Source of the DNA: Caulobacter rhizosphaerae | GTDB taxonomy: Bacteria > Pseudomonadota > Alphaproteobacteria > Caulobacterales > Caulobacteraceae | Assembly (NCBI RefSeq): GCF_010977555.1 | Contig: NZ_CP048815.1 | Span: 682,001-746,000 of the forward strand | Direction of reading: 5' to 3' | Length of the DNA stretch: 64,000 nt | Part shown: positions 16,382 to 25,118 of the stretch, one piece after another | How the letters are laid out: each line of letters starts with the position of its first letter | Position numbering within the stretch: the stretch's first letter is position 1 | Made by a program: the position numbers and the translations under genes | Notes under the pieces: model-generated | The model's database searches: none | Told to the model about the DNA's origin: nothing | Seen by the model: only the letters and a program-made list of their open reading frames with translations

Positions 16382-16586
16382 TCTAAGCGAACCAACCATA
16401 AAGCCAGCAGGGGCATTTGCTGCGAATCGAAAGGGCTTGCGGACTTCGTCCGCGCGTCCGATAGGACGATCCGCTTTTGCCTGTTGTGGCGAAGACCCGT
16501 TCGCGGGTCCAGACAGTATGCGCCGACAGGCGTTTCTCCAGGCCGGGCCGTCTTTGGCGGCGCGGCGGCATCGAAGGGTGACTTGG
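16382..16586 (+). promoter_or_regulatory. Structured leader/promoter region of the bc1 operon
   Basis: 205 bp between trmL and petA with three short perfect hairpins in a row: GCGGAC-TTC-GTCCGC (16439-16453), GTCC-GATA-GGAC (16456-16467) and GACCCG-TTCG-CGGGTC (16494-16509). One GANTC methylation site (GAATC) lies near 16426. The operon promoter must lie here; no confident -35/-10 pair could be assigned. AGGGTGA stands before the GTG start of petA. Confidence 0.4.
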
Positions 16587-17138
16587 GTGGCCGACACCGC
16601 CGTGGGCGCAAAAACTGATCCGGCGCATGGGGAAGACCCCAGCCGCCGGGATTTCATCTACATCGCAACGATGGCGGTCGCCGCCGGCGGCGCGGCCGCG
16701 ATCGCGTGGCCGTTCATCGACCAGATGAACCCCTCCGCCGACACGCGGGCCCTGGCGTCGATCGAATTCGACGTCACCAAGGTCCCCGAAGGCCAGCAGG
16801 TCGTCGTCAAGTGGCGCGGCAAGCCGCTGTTCGTGCGCAACCGCACCAAGGCCGAGATCGCCAAGGCGGTGGCCGACGACGGCGCGTCGATGAAGGATCC
16901 GGAAAAGGATTCGGCCCGCGTGAAGCCGGGCAAGTCCCAGTGGCTGATCGTCGGCGGCAACTGCACCCACCTCGGCTGCGTCCCCACCTTCGGCGGCGGC
17001 GAGTACGGCGGCTGGTTCTGCCCCTGCCATGGCTCGGTCTACGACACCTCGGGCCGTATCCGTAAGGGCCCCGCGCCCAAGAACCTGGTGGTTCCGGAAT
17101 ACGCCTTCCTGTCCGACACCAAGGTCAAGATCGGTTAA
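16587..17138 (+). CDS. petA: Ubiquinol-cytochrome c reductase iron-sulfur (Rieske) subunit
   Basis: 183-aa Rieske protein of the bc1 complex. A twin-arginine signal-anchor is seen at [17 protein letters not shown] (about residues 19-35). The 2Fe-2S cluster ligands are C126 and H128 in CTHLGC and C145 and H148 in CPCHGS, with the disulfide cysteines C131 and C147. GTG at 16587 is taken as start because it has AGGGTGA upstream and gives the usual short N-terminus; a longer open frame to 16437 reads through leader hairpins. First gene of petABC. Confidence 0.95.
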   Translation: MADTAVGAKTDPAHGEDPSRRDFIYIATMAVAAGGAAAIAWPFIDQMNPSADTRALASIEFDVTKVPEGQQVVVKWRGKPLFVRNRTKAEIAKAVADDGASMKDPEKDSARVKPGKSQWLIVGGNCTHLGCVPTFGGGEYGGWFCPCHGSVYDTSGRIRKGPAPKNLVVPEYAFLSDTKVKIG

Positions 17139-17143
17139 GCGAG

Positions 17144-18463
17144 ATGAGCGGACATTCGACCTACGAACCCAAGACCGGTATCGAGCGCTGGCTCGACGCC
17201 CGTCTGCCGATCGTGCGCCTGGGCTACGACAGCTTCGTCGACTACCCCACGCCGCGTAACCTGAACTACTGGTGGACCTTCGGGGCCATCCTGTCGCTGT
17301 GCCTGGCCTCGCAGCTGATCACCGGCATCATCCTGGTGATGCACTACACGCCCAGCGCCGACCACGCCTTCGCCAGCGTCGAGCACATCATGCGCGACGT
17401 GAACTATGGCTGGCTGATCCGCTACATGCACGCCAACGGCGCGTCGATGTTCTTCATCGCCGTCTACATCCACATGCTCCGCGGCCTGTACTACGGCTCC
17501 TACAAGGCGCCGCGCGAAGTGCTGTGGCTGCTGGGTTGCGTGATCTACCTGCTGATGATGGCCACCGCGTTCATGGGCTACGTCCTGCCCTGGGGCCAGA
17601 TGTCGTTCCACGGCGCCGTCGTGATCACCAACCTGTTCGGCGCCCTGCCGCTGGTCGGCGAGAGCATCACCACCTGGCTGTGGGGCGGCTTCGCGGTCGA
17701 CAACCCCACCCTGAACCGCTTCTTCTCGCTGCACTACCTGCTGCCCTTCATGATCGCCGGCGTGGTGATCCTGCACATCTGGGCGCTGCACGTGGTGGGC
17801 CAGAACAACCCGACCGGCGTCGAGCCCAAGTCGAAGGCCGACACCGTGCCCTTCACCCCGTACGCGACGGTGAAGGACGCGTTCGCGCTGAGCGTCTTCC
17901 TGATCCTCTTCGCCTTCTTCGTGTTCTTCATGCCCAACGCCCTGGGCCACGCCGACAACTACATCCCGGCCAACCCGCTGGTGACGCCGTCGCACATCGT
18001 TCCGGAATGGTACTTCCTGCCGTTCTACGCGATCCTGCGCGCCGTGCCGGACAAGCTGATGGGCGTGCTGGCCATGTTCGGCGCCATCGCCTGCCTGTTC
18101 GCCCTGCCGTGGCTCGACACCTCGAAGGTGCGCTCGATGCGCTACCGCCCGACCGCGAAGATCCACTTCTTCATCTTCGTGGTGGCCTGCTGCATCCTGG
18201 GCGTCTGCGGCGCCAAGCTGCCTGACGACCAGGTCATCCCGCACCTGACCACCTTCCAGCTGATGGCGTCCGACCTGAACAGCTTCGTGTGGCTCAGCCG
18301 CGTGGCCGCGCTGTACTATTTCGCTTTCTTCCTGGTGATCCTGCCGGTGCTGGGCCTGACGGAAAAGACCCTGCCGGTGCCGGACTCCATCGCCTCTCCC
18401 GCCCTGTCGCATCCGGCCGCCGCGCCGGCCGAAGCGACCGCCGCGCCTGAAATGAAGGGCTGA
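17144..18463 (+). CDS. petB: Ubiquinol-cytochrome c reductase cytochrome b
   Basis: 439-aa cytochrome b with eight to nine membrane helices carrying hemes bL and bH. The quinol-oxidation motif PEWY is seen in [17 protein letters not shown], and the histidine ligands fall in helices such as [19 protein letters not shown] and [19 protein letters not shown] Pro/Ala-rich tail ends the protein. It lies 5 bp after petA and 5 bp before petC, so the three are one transcription unit. Confidence 0.97.
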   Translation: MSGHSTYEPKTGIERWLDARLPIVRLGYDSFVDYPTPRNLNYWWTFGAILSLCLASQLITGIILVMHYTPSADHAFASVEHIMRDVNYGWLIRYMHANGASMFFIAVYIHMLRGLYYGSYKAPREVLWLLGCVIYLLMMATAFMGYVLPWGQMSFHGAVVITNLFGALPLVGESITTWLWGGFAVDNPTLNRFFSLHYLLPFMIAGVVILHIWALHVVGQNNPTGVEPKSKADTVPFTPYATVKDAFALSVFLILFAFFVFFMPNALGHADNYIPANPLVTPSHIVPEWYFLPFYAILRAVPDKLMGVLAMFGAIACLFALPWLDTSKVRSMRYRPTAKIHFFIFVVACCILGVCGAKLPDDQVIPHLTTFQLMASDLNSFVWLSRVAALYYFAFFLVILPVLGLTEKTLPVPDSIASPALSHPAAAPAEATAAPEMKG

Positions 18464-18468
18464 TCCCG

Positions 18469-19320
18469 ATGCTGCGCAAACTCTCCGTCATCGCAGCGGT
18501 CGCGGGTCTCCTGACGGCCGTCGCCGGCCCGGCCCTGGCCCAGCACGGCGCCCTGCCGGCCAAGGACGTCCACTGGTCGTTCGAAGGCCCGCTCGGCAAG
18601 TTCGACCAGGCTCAGCTGCAGCGCGGCTACAAGGTCTATCGCGAGGTCTGCTCGGCCTGCCACTCGATGAACCTGGTCAGCTTCCGCAACCTCGGCGACA
18701 AGGGCGGCCCGTTCTACGACAAGAAGTACCCGAACTCGAACGACAACCCGTACGTCAAGGCGATCGCCAAGGACTACGAGGTCGCCGACATCGACAACGA
18801 GACCGGCGACGCGATCAAGCGTCCGGCCACTCCGGCCGACCGCTTCCCCGCGCCGTTCCCGAACGAGGCCGCGGCCCGCGCCAGCAACGGCGGCGCCCTG
18901 CCGCCCGACATGTCGCTGCTGGCCAAGGCCCGCGAAGAGGGCCCGGCCCACATCTATTCCATCATCACCGGCTACGCGGCCCCGCCGCCCGGCCTGAAGA
19001 TGGACCCGACCCAGCACTACAACCAGTACATGACGGGCGACCTGTCTTCGTACTGGTCGGGTCCCAAGGAGCACGTCCCGCCGGGCGGCTTCATCGCCAT
19101 GGCCCCGCCGATCAAGGCCAACCAAGTGACCTTCGACGACGGCACGCCGGCGACGCTGGACCAGGAAGCCAAGGACGTCTCGGCCTTCCTGATGTGGGCC
19201 GCCGAGCCCAAGCTGGAAGAGCGCAAGCAGACCGGCTTCGCCGTCCTGGCCTATCTGGTGCTCTTCTCGATCCTGCTCTACGTCAGCTACCGCAAGGTCT
19301 GGAAGAACGAGTCGCACTGA
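18469..19320 (+). CDS. petC: Cytochrome c1 of the bc1 complex
   Basis: 283-aa cytochrome c1. A signal peptide (residues 1-24, ending PALAQ) is followed by the haem motif CSACH (C61, C64, H65); the distal methionine is likely in IAMAPPIKANQ. A single C-terminal helix FAVLAYLVLFSILLYVSY anchors it in the membrane. It passes electrons from the Rieske centre to soluble or membrane cytochromes c. Last gene of petABC, followed by a strong terminator. Confidence 0.97.
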   Translation: MLRKLSVIAAVAGLLTAVAGPALAQHGALPAKDVHWSFEGPLGKFDQAQLQRGYKVYREVCSACHSMNLVSFRNLGDKGGPFYDKKYPNSNDNPYVKAIAKDYEVADIDNETGDAIKRPATPADRFPAPFPNEAAARASNGGALPPDMSLLAKAREEGPAHIYSIITGYAAPPPGLKMDPTQHYNQYMTGDLSSYWSGPKEHVPPGGFIAMAPPIKANQVTFDDGTPATLDQEAKDVSAFLMWAAEPKLEERKQTGFAVLAYLVLFSILLYVSYRKVWKNESH

Positions 19321-19344
19321 CCCGTCTTACGGCTTGAAGATCGA

Positions 19345-19377
19345 GGGCCCGGCGGCGACGCCGGGCCCTTTTCTTTT
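19345..19377 (+). terminator. Rho-independent terminator of petABC
   Basis: Perfect 10-bp stem GGGCCCGGCG/CGCCGGGCCC with a GCGA loop, followed by TTTTCTTTT. It lies 24 bp after the petC stop and close to the end of the convergent aspartyl-protease-like gene. Confidence 0.92.
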
Positions 19378-19383
19378 GTCCCG

Positions 19384-20151
19384 TCAGCGAGCGGCCTGGA
19401 TTGGCGTCAGCCACAGGCGCAGGGCCTTGGGGTCCAGCCGCAGGCGGTAGGCCGCCAGCACCTGGACGCCGATCGCCCCGACCACGCCGTCGGGCAGGTC
19501 GCCGGCCACCACGGCCGGCAGGTCCTGGCGCAGGGTTCCGTCCAGCGACAGGCCGCGCAGGGTTCCAGCCGGCTTCTGGCGCGGGCCGTCGGCGGGCCCG
19601 CGGGCCCGGACCCCGCCCGCCGAGGCGGTGTCCAGGGCGAACGGCCCCGAGACGCCCCTGAGCCCGTTGGAGGCCGCCGCGAGGATCGTGGGCGTCCCGC
19701 CGACCATCGTCACGGGCAGGCCGCCTTTCCGACCGTCCAGGGACACTTCTCCGGGCCGGTCGAGCCGCAGGCGGCAGGGCGAGAAGTCCAGGGTCAGGGT
19801 GTAGCGGTCCAGGATGTCGGCCCCGATCACCCCGACGATCGGCGTCGAGAAGCCGACGGCCCGGTAGTCCAGGCTTTGGACGGCGATCGGCGCGGCCTCG
19901 ACGGTTTGACCCGCCAGGCGCACGGGCAGGGACAGCGCGGTGTCGGTGAAGCCGGCGCCCTGGGCGACGTCGCGGTGCAGCAGGGTGTGCGGGGCCGACA
20001 GGTCGATCACATAGTCGCCGGCGACGCCGCCGACCGCTGCCGGGGCGACGATCGCGCCGTTCTCGAACCAGCAGGCGGTCTCGCCGGCCGCGGCGGGCCC
20101 GCCATGCGCCGCCAGCAGGGTCAGGAACAGCAGGGGGGCGGCGCAACGCAT
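19384..20151 (-). CDS. Secreted retropepsin-like aspartyl protease homologue
   Basis: 255-aa protein with a signal peptide (residues 1-22). It shows two beta-lobes like PDZ-less retropepsins: a first active-site position D50 in VIDLSAPHTLL with the partner GVIGADIL (about 107-114), and a second D174 in FALDTASAGG followed by VVGAIGVQVL. The usual DTGA/DSGA is altered in both lobes (DLSA and DTAS), so activity is doubtful. It is transcribed against petC, whose terminator may serve both directions. Confidence 0.6.
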   Translation of the reverse strand: MRCAAPLLFLTLLAAHGGPAAAGETACWFENGAIVAPAAVGGVAGDYVIDLSAPHTLLHRDVAQGAGFTDTALSLPVRLAGQTVEAAPIAVQSLDYRAVGFSTPIVGVIGADILDRYTLTLDFSPCRLRLDRPGEVSLDGRKGGLPVTMVGGTPTILAAASNGLRGVSGPFALDTASAGGVRARGPADGPRQKPAGTLRGLSLDGTLRQDLPAVVAGDLPDGVVGAIGVQVLAAYRLRLDPKALRLWLTPIQAAR

Positions 20152-20192
20152 GCGGCGATCCTAGCCAAGGTTTCGCCGCACGGCGAGCGGAC

Positions 20193-20882
20193 CTAGGCTT
20201 CGCCGCGCGACCCACCCGCCCGCTGGAACAGCTGCAGCGTCCGCAGCATGGCCAGGGCGGCGCTGTCGGCATGATGGCCGCTGGGGGCGACGAAGGCGTG
20301 GCCGGCGTCGTACAGCCAGACCGGCAGGTCGGGATGGGCGGCAGTGATCCGCTCGACGTCGCTCATCGGGATCAGCGGGTCGGTGCGGCCGAAATGCAGG
20401 ATGGTCGGAACCTTGGGCTGTTCGTCGGCATAGCCGGCGATGTCGCCGCCATAGAAGCAGGACACCGCCGTCAGGCCGGTGCAGCGGGCCGAGGCCAGCC
20501 ATGCGGTGGTGCCGCCGAAGCAGAAGCCCATGGCGAAGACCTTGCCGGCGCCCGACAGGCTGTCGATCGCCGCCTGGACCCGGGGCAGGGTCGCCGCGCC
20601 CCAGCCGCTGGCCTGGCCCAGGGCCATGCGGGCGTCCAGATTGGGCGGGTCGAGGTCGGCGGCCGGGAAGGGGGCGTCGGCGTCGTCCAGGAGGCTGGGG
20701 GCGATCACCTCGTAGCCCTGCTCGGCCAGGGTGTCGGAGAGCTGGCGGATGTGCGGGGTGACGCCCCAGATGGCGTGCAGGATCACCAGCCCGCCGCGCC
20801 GGGCCTCGCCGGGCGGGGCGTGATAGGCGGCGACGGCCGAGCCGTCGGCGGCCGCCAGGGTGACGCGGCCGGTCTCAGCCAC
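20193..20882 (-). CDS. Dienelactone hydrolase family protein (copy 1)
   Basis: 229-aa alpha/beta hydrolase. The nucleophile is C121 in GFCFGG, with D168 in GRTDPLIP and H195 in DAGHAF completing the triad. Dienelactone hydrolases open lactone rings in chlorocatechol routes, but many homologues act on other esters. Its ATG overlaps the 3' end of the upstream Cys-containing secreted-protein gene by 8 bp. A paralogue with the same triad is at 21635-22315. Confidence 0.88.
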   Translation of the reverse strand: MAETGRVTLAAADGSAVAAYHAPPGEARRGGLVILHAIWGVTPHIRQLSDTLAEQGYEVIAPSLLDDADAPFPAADLDPPNLDARMALGQASGWGAATLPRVQAAIDSLSGAGKVFAMGFCFGGTTAWLASARCTGLTAVSCFYGGDIAGYADEQPKVPTILHFGRTDPLIPMSDVERITAAHPDLPVWLYDAGHAFVAPSGHHADSAALAMLRTLQLFQRAGGSRGEA

Positions 20883-21573
20883 GCTTCTTGTCGGCCAGGG
20901 TGCAGGCCACGCCGGCCGCCTTGGCCTCGTCGCAGGTCAGCGACGAGAGCGGCGCGGTCGAGCCCGGCGCCGGGGCGTCGACGATGTAGCCGCCGCCGCC
21001 TTTGCAGGCGGTCTCATAGCGCCGGATCGGCGGATCGCCGCCGCCGCCAAGGAACGTGCCGTCGGCCACGGTGCAGGCGGACGAGGCCTTGGCGGCCAGC
21101 GGCTTGAGCCCGGCGACGGGGGCGGCGTTGCCTGGCAGCGAACAGACCATGCCCTTGGGCCAGGCCTTGCCGGCGGCCAGGGCTCCGGTGTCCAGCGCCA
21201 GGCAGTCGTTCAGCTGCGGCTTGCCGTCGGGACCCTGGCTGATGATCCAGCCTAGCGCGTCCTTGCAGACGATCTCGTATTCCGGCCTGCTGCTAGGGCG
21301 GGTCGAGAGCGGGGCGGCGTCGATCACCTCGCACGGCGCGTGCAACTCGGCGGCGACCTTGGCGGCGGCCCTGACCACCATCGGATTGCCGGATTCGCGC
21401 GGTGTCAGCCGAGCGGTCGGCCGGTTGACCGAGCTGTACTCCCTCATGTTGTACTGCTCGGTGCCGTAGAGCCGCGTCGGCGGCGGCGGCGGCTGCCCCG
21501 TCTGGGCCTGCGCCGAGCCCGCGACCGCCGCCAGGGCGGCGGCCAGGATGAACAGGTGACCGAGTTTCTTCAT
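20875..21573 (-). CDS. Hypothetical secreted protein with conserved cysteines
   Basis: 232-aa protein of unknown function. It has a clear signal peptide from MKKLGHLF to GSAQAQ (residues 1-24), a proline-rich linker, then a mature region with eight cysteines, spaced so that they could form disulfides (EVI-type segments HAPCEVID, EYEIVCKDALGW, SACTVADG, RRYETACKGGGGYIV). The repeated arrangement C..(20)..YE..C suggests two or three copies of a small fold. The start at 21573 is preferred over 21603 because it begins the signal peptide. Sandwiched between two dienelactone hydrolase genes. Confidence 0.7.
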   Translation of the reverse strand: MKKLGHLFILAAALAAVAGSAQAQTGQPPPPPTRLYGTEQYNMREYSSVNRPTARLTPRESGNPMVVRAAAKVAAELHAPCEVIDAAPLSTRPSSRPEYEIVCKDALGWIISQGPDGKPQLNDCLALDTGALAAGKAWPKGMVCSLPGNAAPVAGLKPLAAKASSACTVADGTFLGGGGDPPIRRYETACKGGGGYIVDAPAPGSTAPLSSLTCDEAKAAGVACTLADKKRG

Positions 21574-21634
21574 GGGACCCCCAAGGTCTTTGTCTAGGCT
21601 CAAGGTTGTATCGAGCTTGGCCGCTCCGCAAGCC

Positions 21635-22315
21635 CTAAGCCGCGCCGTTCGCCTGGAAGAGCGCCAGCGTCCGCTTCCGCGCCAGCCTGGCGTCCTCCGG
21701 GTCGGAGTCGGGACGGCCGTCGTTGTTGAAGCCGTGGCCGCTGTTCTCGTAGACGTGGACCGTCACCTCGGGATGGGTCTCGGCCAGCCTGGCCTTCACC
21801 GCATCGGCGGGGATGTGGGGGTCCTTGCGGCCCAGGTGCACGATCAACGGGGCGTTCAGCGGCAGGTCGGCGTTGGCCGCGATCATGCTGCCGTAATAGG
21901 CCGAACCCGCCGCCAGGCTCCTCAGCTTGCCGGCCGCCAGCCAGACCAGCGAGCCGCCCAGGCAGTAGCCGACCGCGAACACCGGCCCGCGCGGCGCCAG
22001 GTGGTCGATGCAGGCCTGGATGTCCGACAGCATCTTGGCCGTGCCGATGGCGTTCACGTGGGCGACGCCGGTCTGGAAGTCCTCGGGCGCGCGGCCCGCC
22101 ACGTAGCCCGGCACGGCGCGGTCGAAGATCGACGGCGCCAGCACCTCGAAGCCCAGGGCCGACCAGCGGGCGACGTCTGCCTGGACGTATGGGTCGAGCC
22201 CGAAGATCTCCTGCACCACCACGATCCCGCCCTTGCGCTCGCCCTCGGGCTGGGCGTGGAGGGCGGTAAATTCGAAGCCGTCGAGGCCGGAGGTCAGGGT
22301 GACGGTGTCGGTCAT
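21635..22315 (-). CDS. Dienelactone hydrolase family protein (copy 2)
   Basis: 226-aa alpha/beta hydrolase with the triad C118 (VGYCLGG), D165 (GRKDPHIP) and H194 (NSGHGF). QEIFGLDPYVQADVARW is the family block near the N-terminus. It is paralogous to the protein at 20193-20882, with the same order of motifs but clearly different sequence, so the duplication is old. Substrate unknown. Confidence 0.9.
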   Translation of the reverse strand: MTDTVTLTSGLDGFEFTALHAQPEGERKGGIVVVQEIFGLDPYVQADVARWSALGFEVLAPSIFDRAVPGYVAGRAPEDFQTGVAHVNAIGTAKMLSDIQACIDHLAPRGPVFAVGYCLGGSLVWLAAGKLRSLAAGSAYYGSMIAANADLPLNAPLIVHLGRKDPHIPADAVKARLAETHPEVTVHVYENSGHGFNNDGRPDSDPEDARLARKRTLALFQANGAA

Positions 22316-22382
22316 GGAAGCTCCCGAGAGATGGCGCGGATCGGACGTCTTTCGTGTCGTAGCGTCAAGCCGTCCATCGGGG

Positions 22383-22880
22383 TCAGGCGGACGGGGCGAA
22401 CAGGTGCGGCGCGGCCCGGTGAATGAACAGCTTCAGGCTGGTTGGAGAAAGATCGATGCCGTCGATGGGGATATCGACATAACGGTGCTGCTCGTCGGAG
22501 GCGACGATCTCAAGCGCCGAGGACGACGTCAGGACCAACCGCAGCCGTGGTGGCGTTCGGTGGAAGGCGGGCTCCAGGCGCGCGGACTGGATCTGCGACC
22601 AGGCGACGTGCCGCAGCTCCTTTTGGCCCGCCTCGCGCCAGCCCAGGCGCTCGGCCGAGATCACCAGGCGCGGCCCGCGATAGGCCAGGCGGCCCGCTCC
22701 CGCGACGACCAGCAAGGCCGCGAACACCGCGAAGGTGATCAGGCGCTGGCGCGGACCCATATAGTCCACGCTGGCGGCGACGCCCGCGAGTCCAACGCCG
22801 CCGAGCAGAAGTGGAATGACGACCTCGGCCGGCGAGGTGCGAACCTCAATCGTCTCGAACCGGCTGGGCGCCGTGCTCAA
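22383..22880 (-). CDS. Hypothetical membrane protein with PH-like domain
   Basis: 165-aa protein. Two adjoining hydrophobic segments (about residues 19-38 and 47-65) are followed by a soluble domain of alternating strands (GPRLVISAERLGWREAG, LRHVAWSQIQSARLEP, LEIVASDEQHRYVDIPIDGI) that resembles a bacterial PH/YdbT-like domain, and a C-terminal helix. Function unknown. Its ATG overlaps the L,D-transpeptidase stop by 4 bp (22877-22880), indicating co-translation. Confidence 0.65.
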   Translation of the reverse strand: MSTAPSRFETIEVRTSPAEVVIPLLLGGVGLAGVAASVDYMGPRQRLITFAVFAALLVVAGAGRLAYRGPRLVISAERLGWREAGQKELRHVAWSQIQSARLEPAFHRTPPRLRLVLTSSSALEIVASDEQHRYVDIPIDGIDLSPTSLKLFIHRAAPHLFAPSA

Positions 22881-23413
22881 GGCAAGATCCTGACCGCCGC
22901 GCCGTCGCGGGTCAGTCGCCAGACCTCGTCCATCTCGGCGTCGCTCACCGCGATACAGCCGTCGGTCCAGTCATGCCCCCGGTAGAGCGCCGCTATCTCG
23001 CCGCGTCCGTTGGGCAGGCCGTGGATCATGATGTCGCCGCCGGGATCGACACCGGCCGCACGGGCCCGGGCGACCTGGGCGGGCGTCGGATAGCCGATCC
23101 TCAGCGACAGATGATAGGCGCTGCGAGCGTTGCGATCGGTGATGCGATAGTCGCCCTCGGGCGTGCGCCGGTCACCCTCGCGAACCTTCGGCGCCAGGCC
23201 GCCACGGCCCAGCGAGATGCGATAGGTCGCCAGCTTCCGCTCGCCCGCGAACAGGCTCATCCGGTGGGCGGCCTTTTCGATCACAATGCGATCGGCGATC
23301 GCCGCACCGGCGATGGGTGGTCGAGCTCGCGCTTCACAGCCGCCGCACGCCAGGGCCAGCAGCGCCGCCGCCGCCATGACGGCTCGGAGCCAGTCGCCAG
23401 GGCGGCGGCTCAT
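22877..23413 (-). CDS. L,D-transpeptidase (YkuD domain)
   Basis: 178-aa protein with an N-terminal signal segment (residues 8-26) that ends in cysteines (LALACGGC) and could be a lipoprotein signal. The YkuD core has H131 in IMIHGLPNG and the nucleophile C153 in DWTDGCIAV; the residue before G-C is D where classical enzymes have H, as in the YafK-like subgroup. It should make 3-3 crosslinks in peptidoglycan or attach proteins to it, in the periplasm. Immediately downstream of ychF on the same strand (4 bp gap). Confidence 0.88.
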   Translation of the reverse strand: MSRRPGDWLRAVMAAAALLALACGGCEARARPPIAGAAIADRIVIEKAAHRMSLFAGERKLATYRISLGRGGLAPKVREGDRRTPEGDYRITDRNARSAYHLSLRIGYPTPAQVARARAAGVDPGGDIMIHGLPNGRGEIAALYRGHDWTDGCIAVSDAEMDEVWRLTRDGAAVRILP

Positions 23414-23417
23414 GTCT

Positions 23418-24518
23418 CTAGACGTTGAACCGGAAATGCATCACGTCGCCGTCCTTGACGACGTAGTCCTTGCCCTCGGCCCGCATCTTGCCGGCCTCCT
23501 TGGCGCCGGCCTCGCCGCCCAGCTTGACGAAGTCGTCGAAAGCGATGGTCTCGGCGCGGATGTAGCCCTTCTCGAAGTCGGTGTGGATCACGCCGGCCGC
23601 CTGCGGGCCGGTGTCGCCGACATGGATGGTCCAGGCGCGGGCTTCCTTGGGGCCGACCGTGAAATAGGTCTGCAGGCCCAGCAGGCTGTAGGCCTCGCGG
23701 ATCAGGCGGTTCAGGCCCGGCTCCTCCAGGCCCAGGGTCTCCAGGAATTCGGCTCTTTCTTCAGCTTCAAGCAGCGCGATCTCGCTCTCGATCTGGGCCG
23801 AGATGACCACGGCCTTGGCGTTGTCGCGGGCGGCGCGCTCGGCCACCAGGTCGCTGTACTTGTTGCCCTTGTCGGCGCTGGCTTCCTCGACGTTGCAGAC
23901 ATAGAGGGCCGGCAGCGAGGTCAGCAGCTGCAGCATGTGCCAGGCCTTCTCGTCTTCCTTGTCCACGACCGCGGCGCGGGCCGGGCGGCCCTCGCGCAGC
24001 TGGGCCAGGGCCAGGTTGATCAGGCGCAGGGTGTTGGCGGCCTCCTTGTCGCCGCCCGACTTGGCCTTCTTCTCGATGGCCGGCAGGCGCTTTTCCAGGC
24101 TCTCCAGGTCGGCCAGCATCAGCTCCATCTCGATGATCTCGAGGTCGCTGAGCGGGTCGATGCGGCCCTCGACGTGGGTGATGTCGTCGTCCTCGAAGCA
24201 GCGGGCCACGAAGGCCACGGCGTCGCAGTCGCGGATGTTGGCCAGGAACTGGTTGCCCAGGCCCTCGCCCTTCGACGCGCCGCGCACCAGGCCGGCGATG
24301 TCGACGAAGGTGATCCGGGCTGGGATGATCTCCTTGGAGCCGGCGATCTTGGCCAGGGCGTCCAGGCGCGGCTCGGGCACGGCCACGTCGCCGGTGTTGG
24401 GCTCGATCGTGCAGAACGGATAGTTGGCCGCCTGGGCCGCCGCCGTCTGGGTCAGGGCGTTGAACAGGGTGGACTTGCCGACGTTGGGCAGGCCGACGAT
24501 GGCGACTTTAAGGGCCAT
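23418..24518 (-). CDS. ychF: Redox-regulated ATPase/GTPase YchF
   Basis: 366-aa Obg-family P-loop protein. Walker A is GLPNVGKS (residues 9-16), followed by the switch region FVDIAGLVRGASKGEGLGNQ, shown here as DIAGLVRGASKGEGLG, and a C-terminal TGS domain ending KDGDVMHFRFNV. YchF binds ribosomes and ATP and is involved in stress and translation quality. Likely first gene of a short unit with the L,D-transpeptidase and PH-like membrane protein. Confidence 0.97.
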   Translation of the reverse strand: MALKVAIVGLPNVGKSTLFNALTQTAAAQAANYPFCTIEPNTGDVAVPEPRLDALAKIAGSKEIIPARITFVDIAGLVRGASKGEGLGNQFLANIRDCDAVAFVARCFEDDDITHVEGRIDPLSDLEIIEMELMLADLESLEKRLPAIEKKAKSGGDKEAANTLRLINLALAQLREGRPARAAVVDKEDEKAWHMLQLLTSLPALYVCNVEEASADKGNKYSDLVAERAARDNAKAVVISAQIESEIALLEAEERAEFLETLGLEEPGLNRLIREAYSLLGLQTYFTVGPKEARAWTIHVGDTGPQAAGVIHTDFEKGYIRAETIAFDDFVKLGGEAGAKEAGKMRAEGKDYVVKDGDVMHFRFNV

Positions 24519-24599
24519 GGAACTCTCATGAATTTCGTTGGCGCGCGCTTAGCACGTATCGCGGGGGAAGTCCTGTCGGACATCGGCCGTGCGGCGGAC

Positions 24600-24770
24600 G
24601 CTCGCCCCCCTACGGACCGCTTCGCGGTCGTCTTCCCCCAAAGGGGGAAGAGCACTTGGCGCGAAGGCTCCGCCCCCTCTGGGGGCGGACAGACCGCGAA
24701 GGTTCGTCCCCGATGCCCCGAGGGCAGCACCCCCGCTGGGGACACGCCGCAAGGGCGTGTCCCCGACGTG
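24600..24770. repeat. Composite palindromic repeats (family E copy 2 and family C variant)
   Basis: Between ychF and the DUF2188-like gene. CTTCCCCC-AAA-GGGGGAAG (24632-24650) and CCGCCCCC-TCT-GGGGGCGG (24670-24688) match the plan of the element at 59037-59142, including a GACCGCTTCGCGGTC-like hairpin to the left. At 24736-24770, CTGGGGACACGCC and GGCGTGTCCCCGACGTG resemble family C but with a GCAAG loop in place of the CATG centre. Confidence 0.7.
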
Positions 24771-24780
24771 CGCGTGAGCC

Positions 24781-25029
24781 CTATTTCCGGTCGTCGACCA
24801 CGCGGGTGACGGGACGGTCGTCGCCGGCCGACAACTCGTCGCGCCACTGGCCGCGGTCGTCCTCGTAGGAGATGCCGGTGTCCTCGCCGGCCACCCGCTG
24901 CTCGCCGGCCGCGCGCTGGGCGGCGTGCAGGGCCGCGTCGTGGGTGCGGAAGGTCTCGGAGAACACCTCGCCCACCTTGTAGGCCCAGCCGCCGTCGTGC
25001 TCGACGATGGTGTAGGTGATGTCGGTCAT
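24781..25029 (-). CDS. DUF2188-like small protein
   Basis: 82-aa protein, MTDITYTIVEHDGGWAYKVG onwards, with the DUF2188 pattern: a short strand with H/D-GGWAYK, then a helix with repeated AAxxAA (HDAALHAAQRAAGEQ). The C-terminal part YEDDRGQWRDELSAGDDRP is acidic. Function unknown. The start at 25029 is preferred over 25056 because it matches the family N-terminus. Confidence 0.7.
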   Translation of the reverse strand: MTDITYTIVEHDGGWAYKVGEVFSETFRTHDAALHAAQRAAGEQRVAGEDTGISYEDDRGQWRDELSAGDDRPVTRVVDDRK

Positions 25030-25118
25030 GGGACGGCTCCGTTCGGTTTGGCTCAAGGAAACTGCGCCTCGAAGGCCACGGTTCCAAGCCGGAAGTCTTG
25101 AACGGAGCGGTCGTGCCG

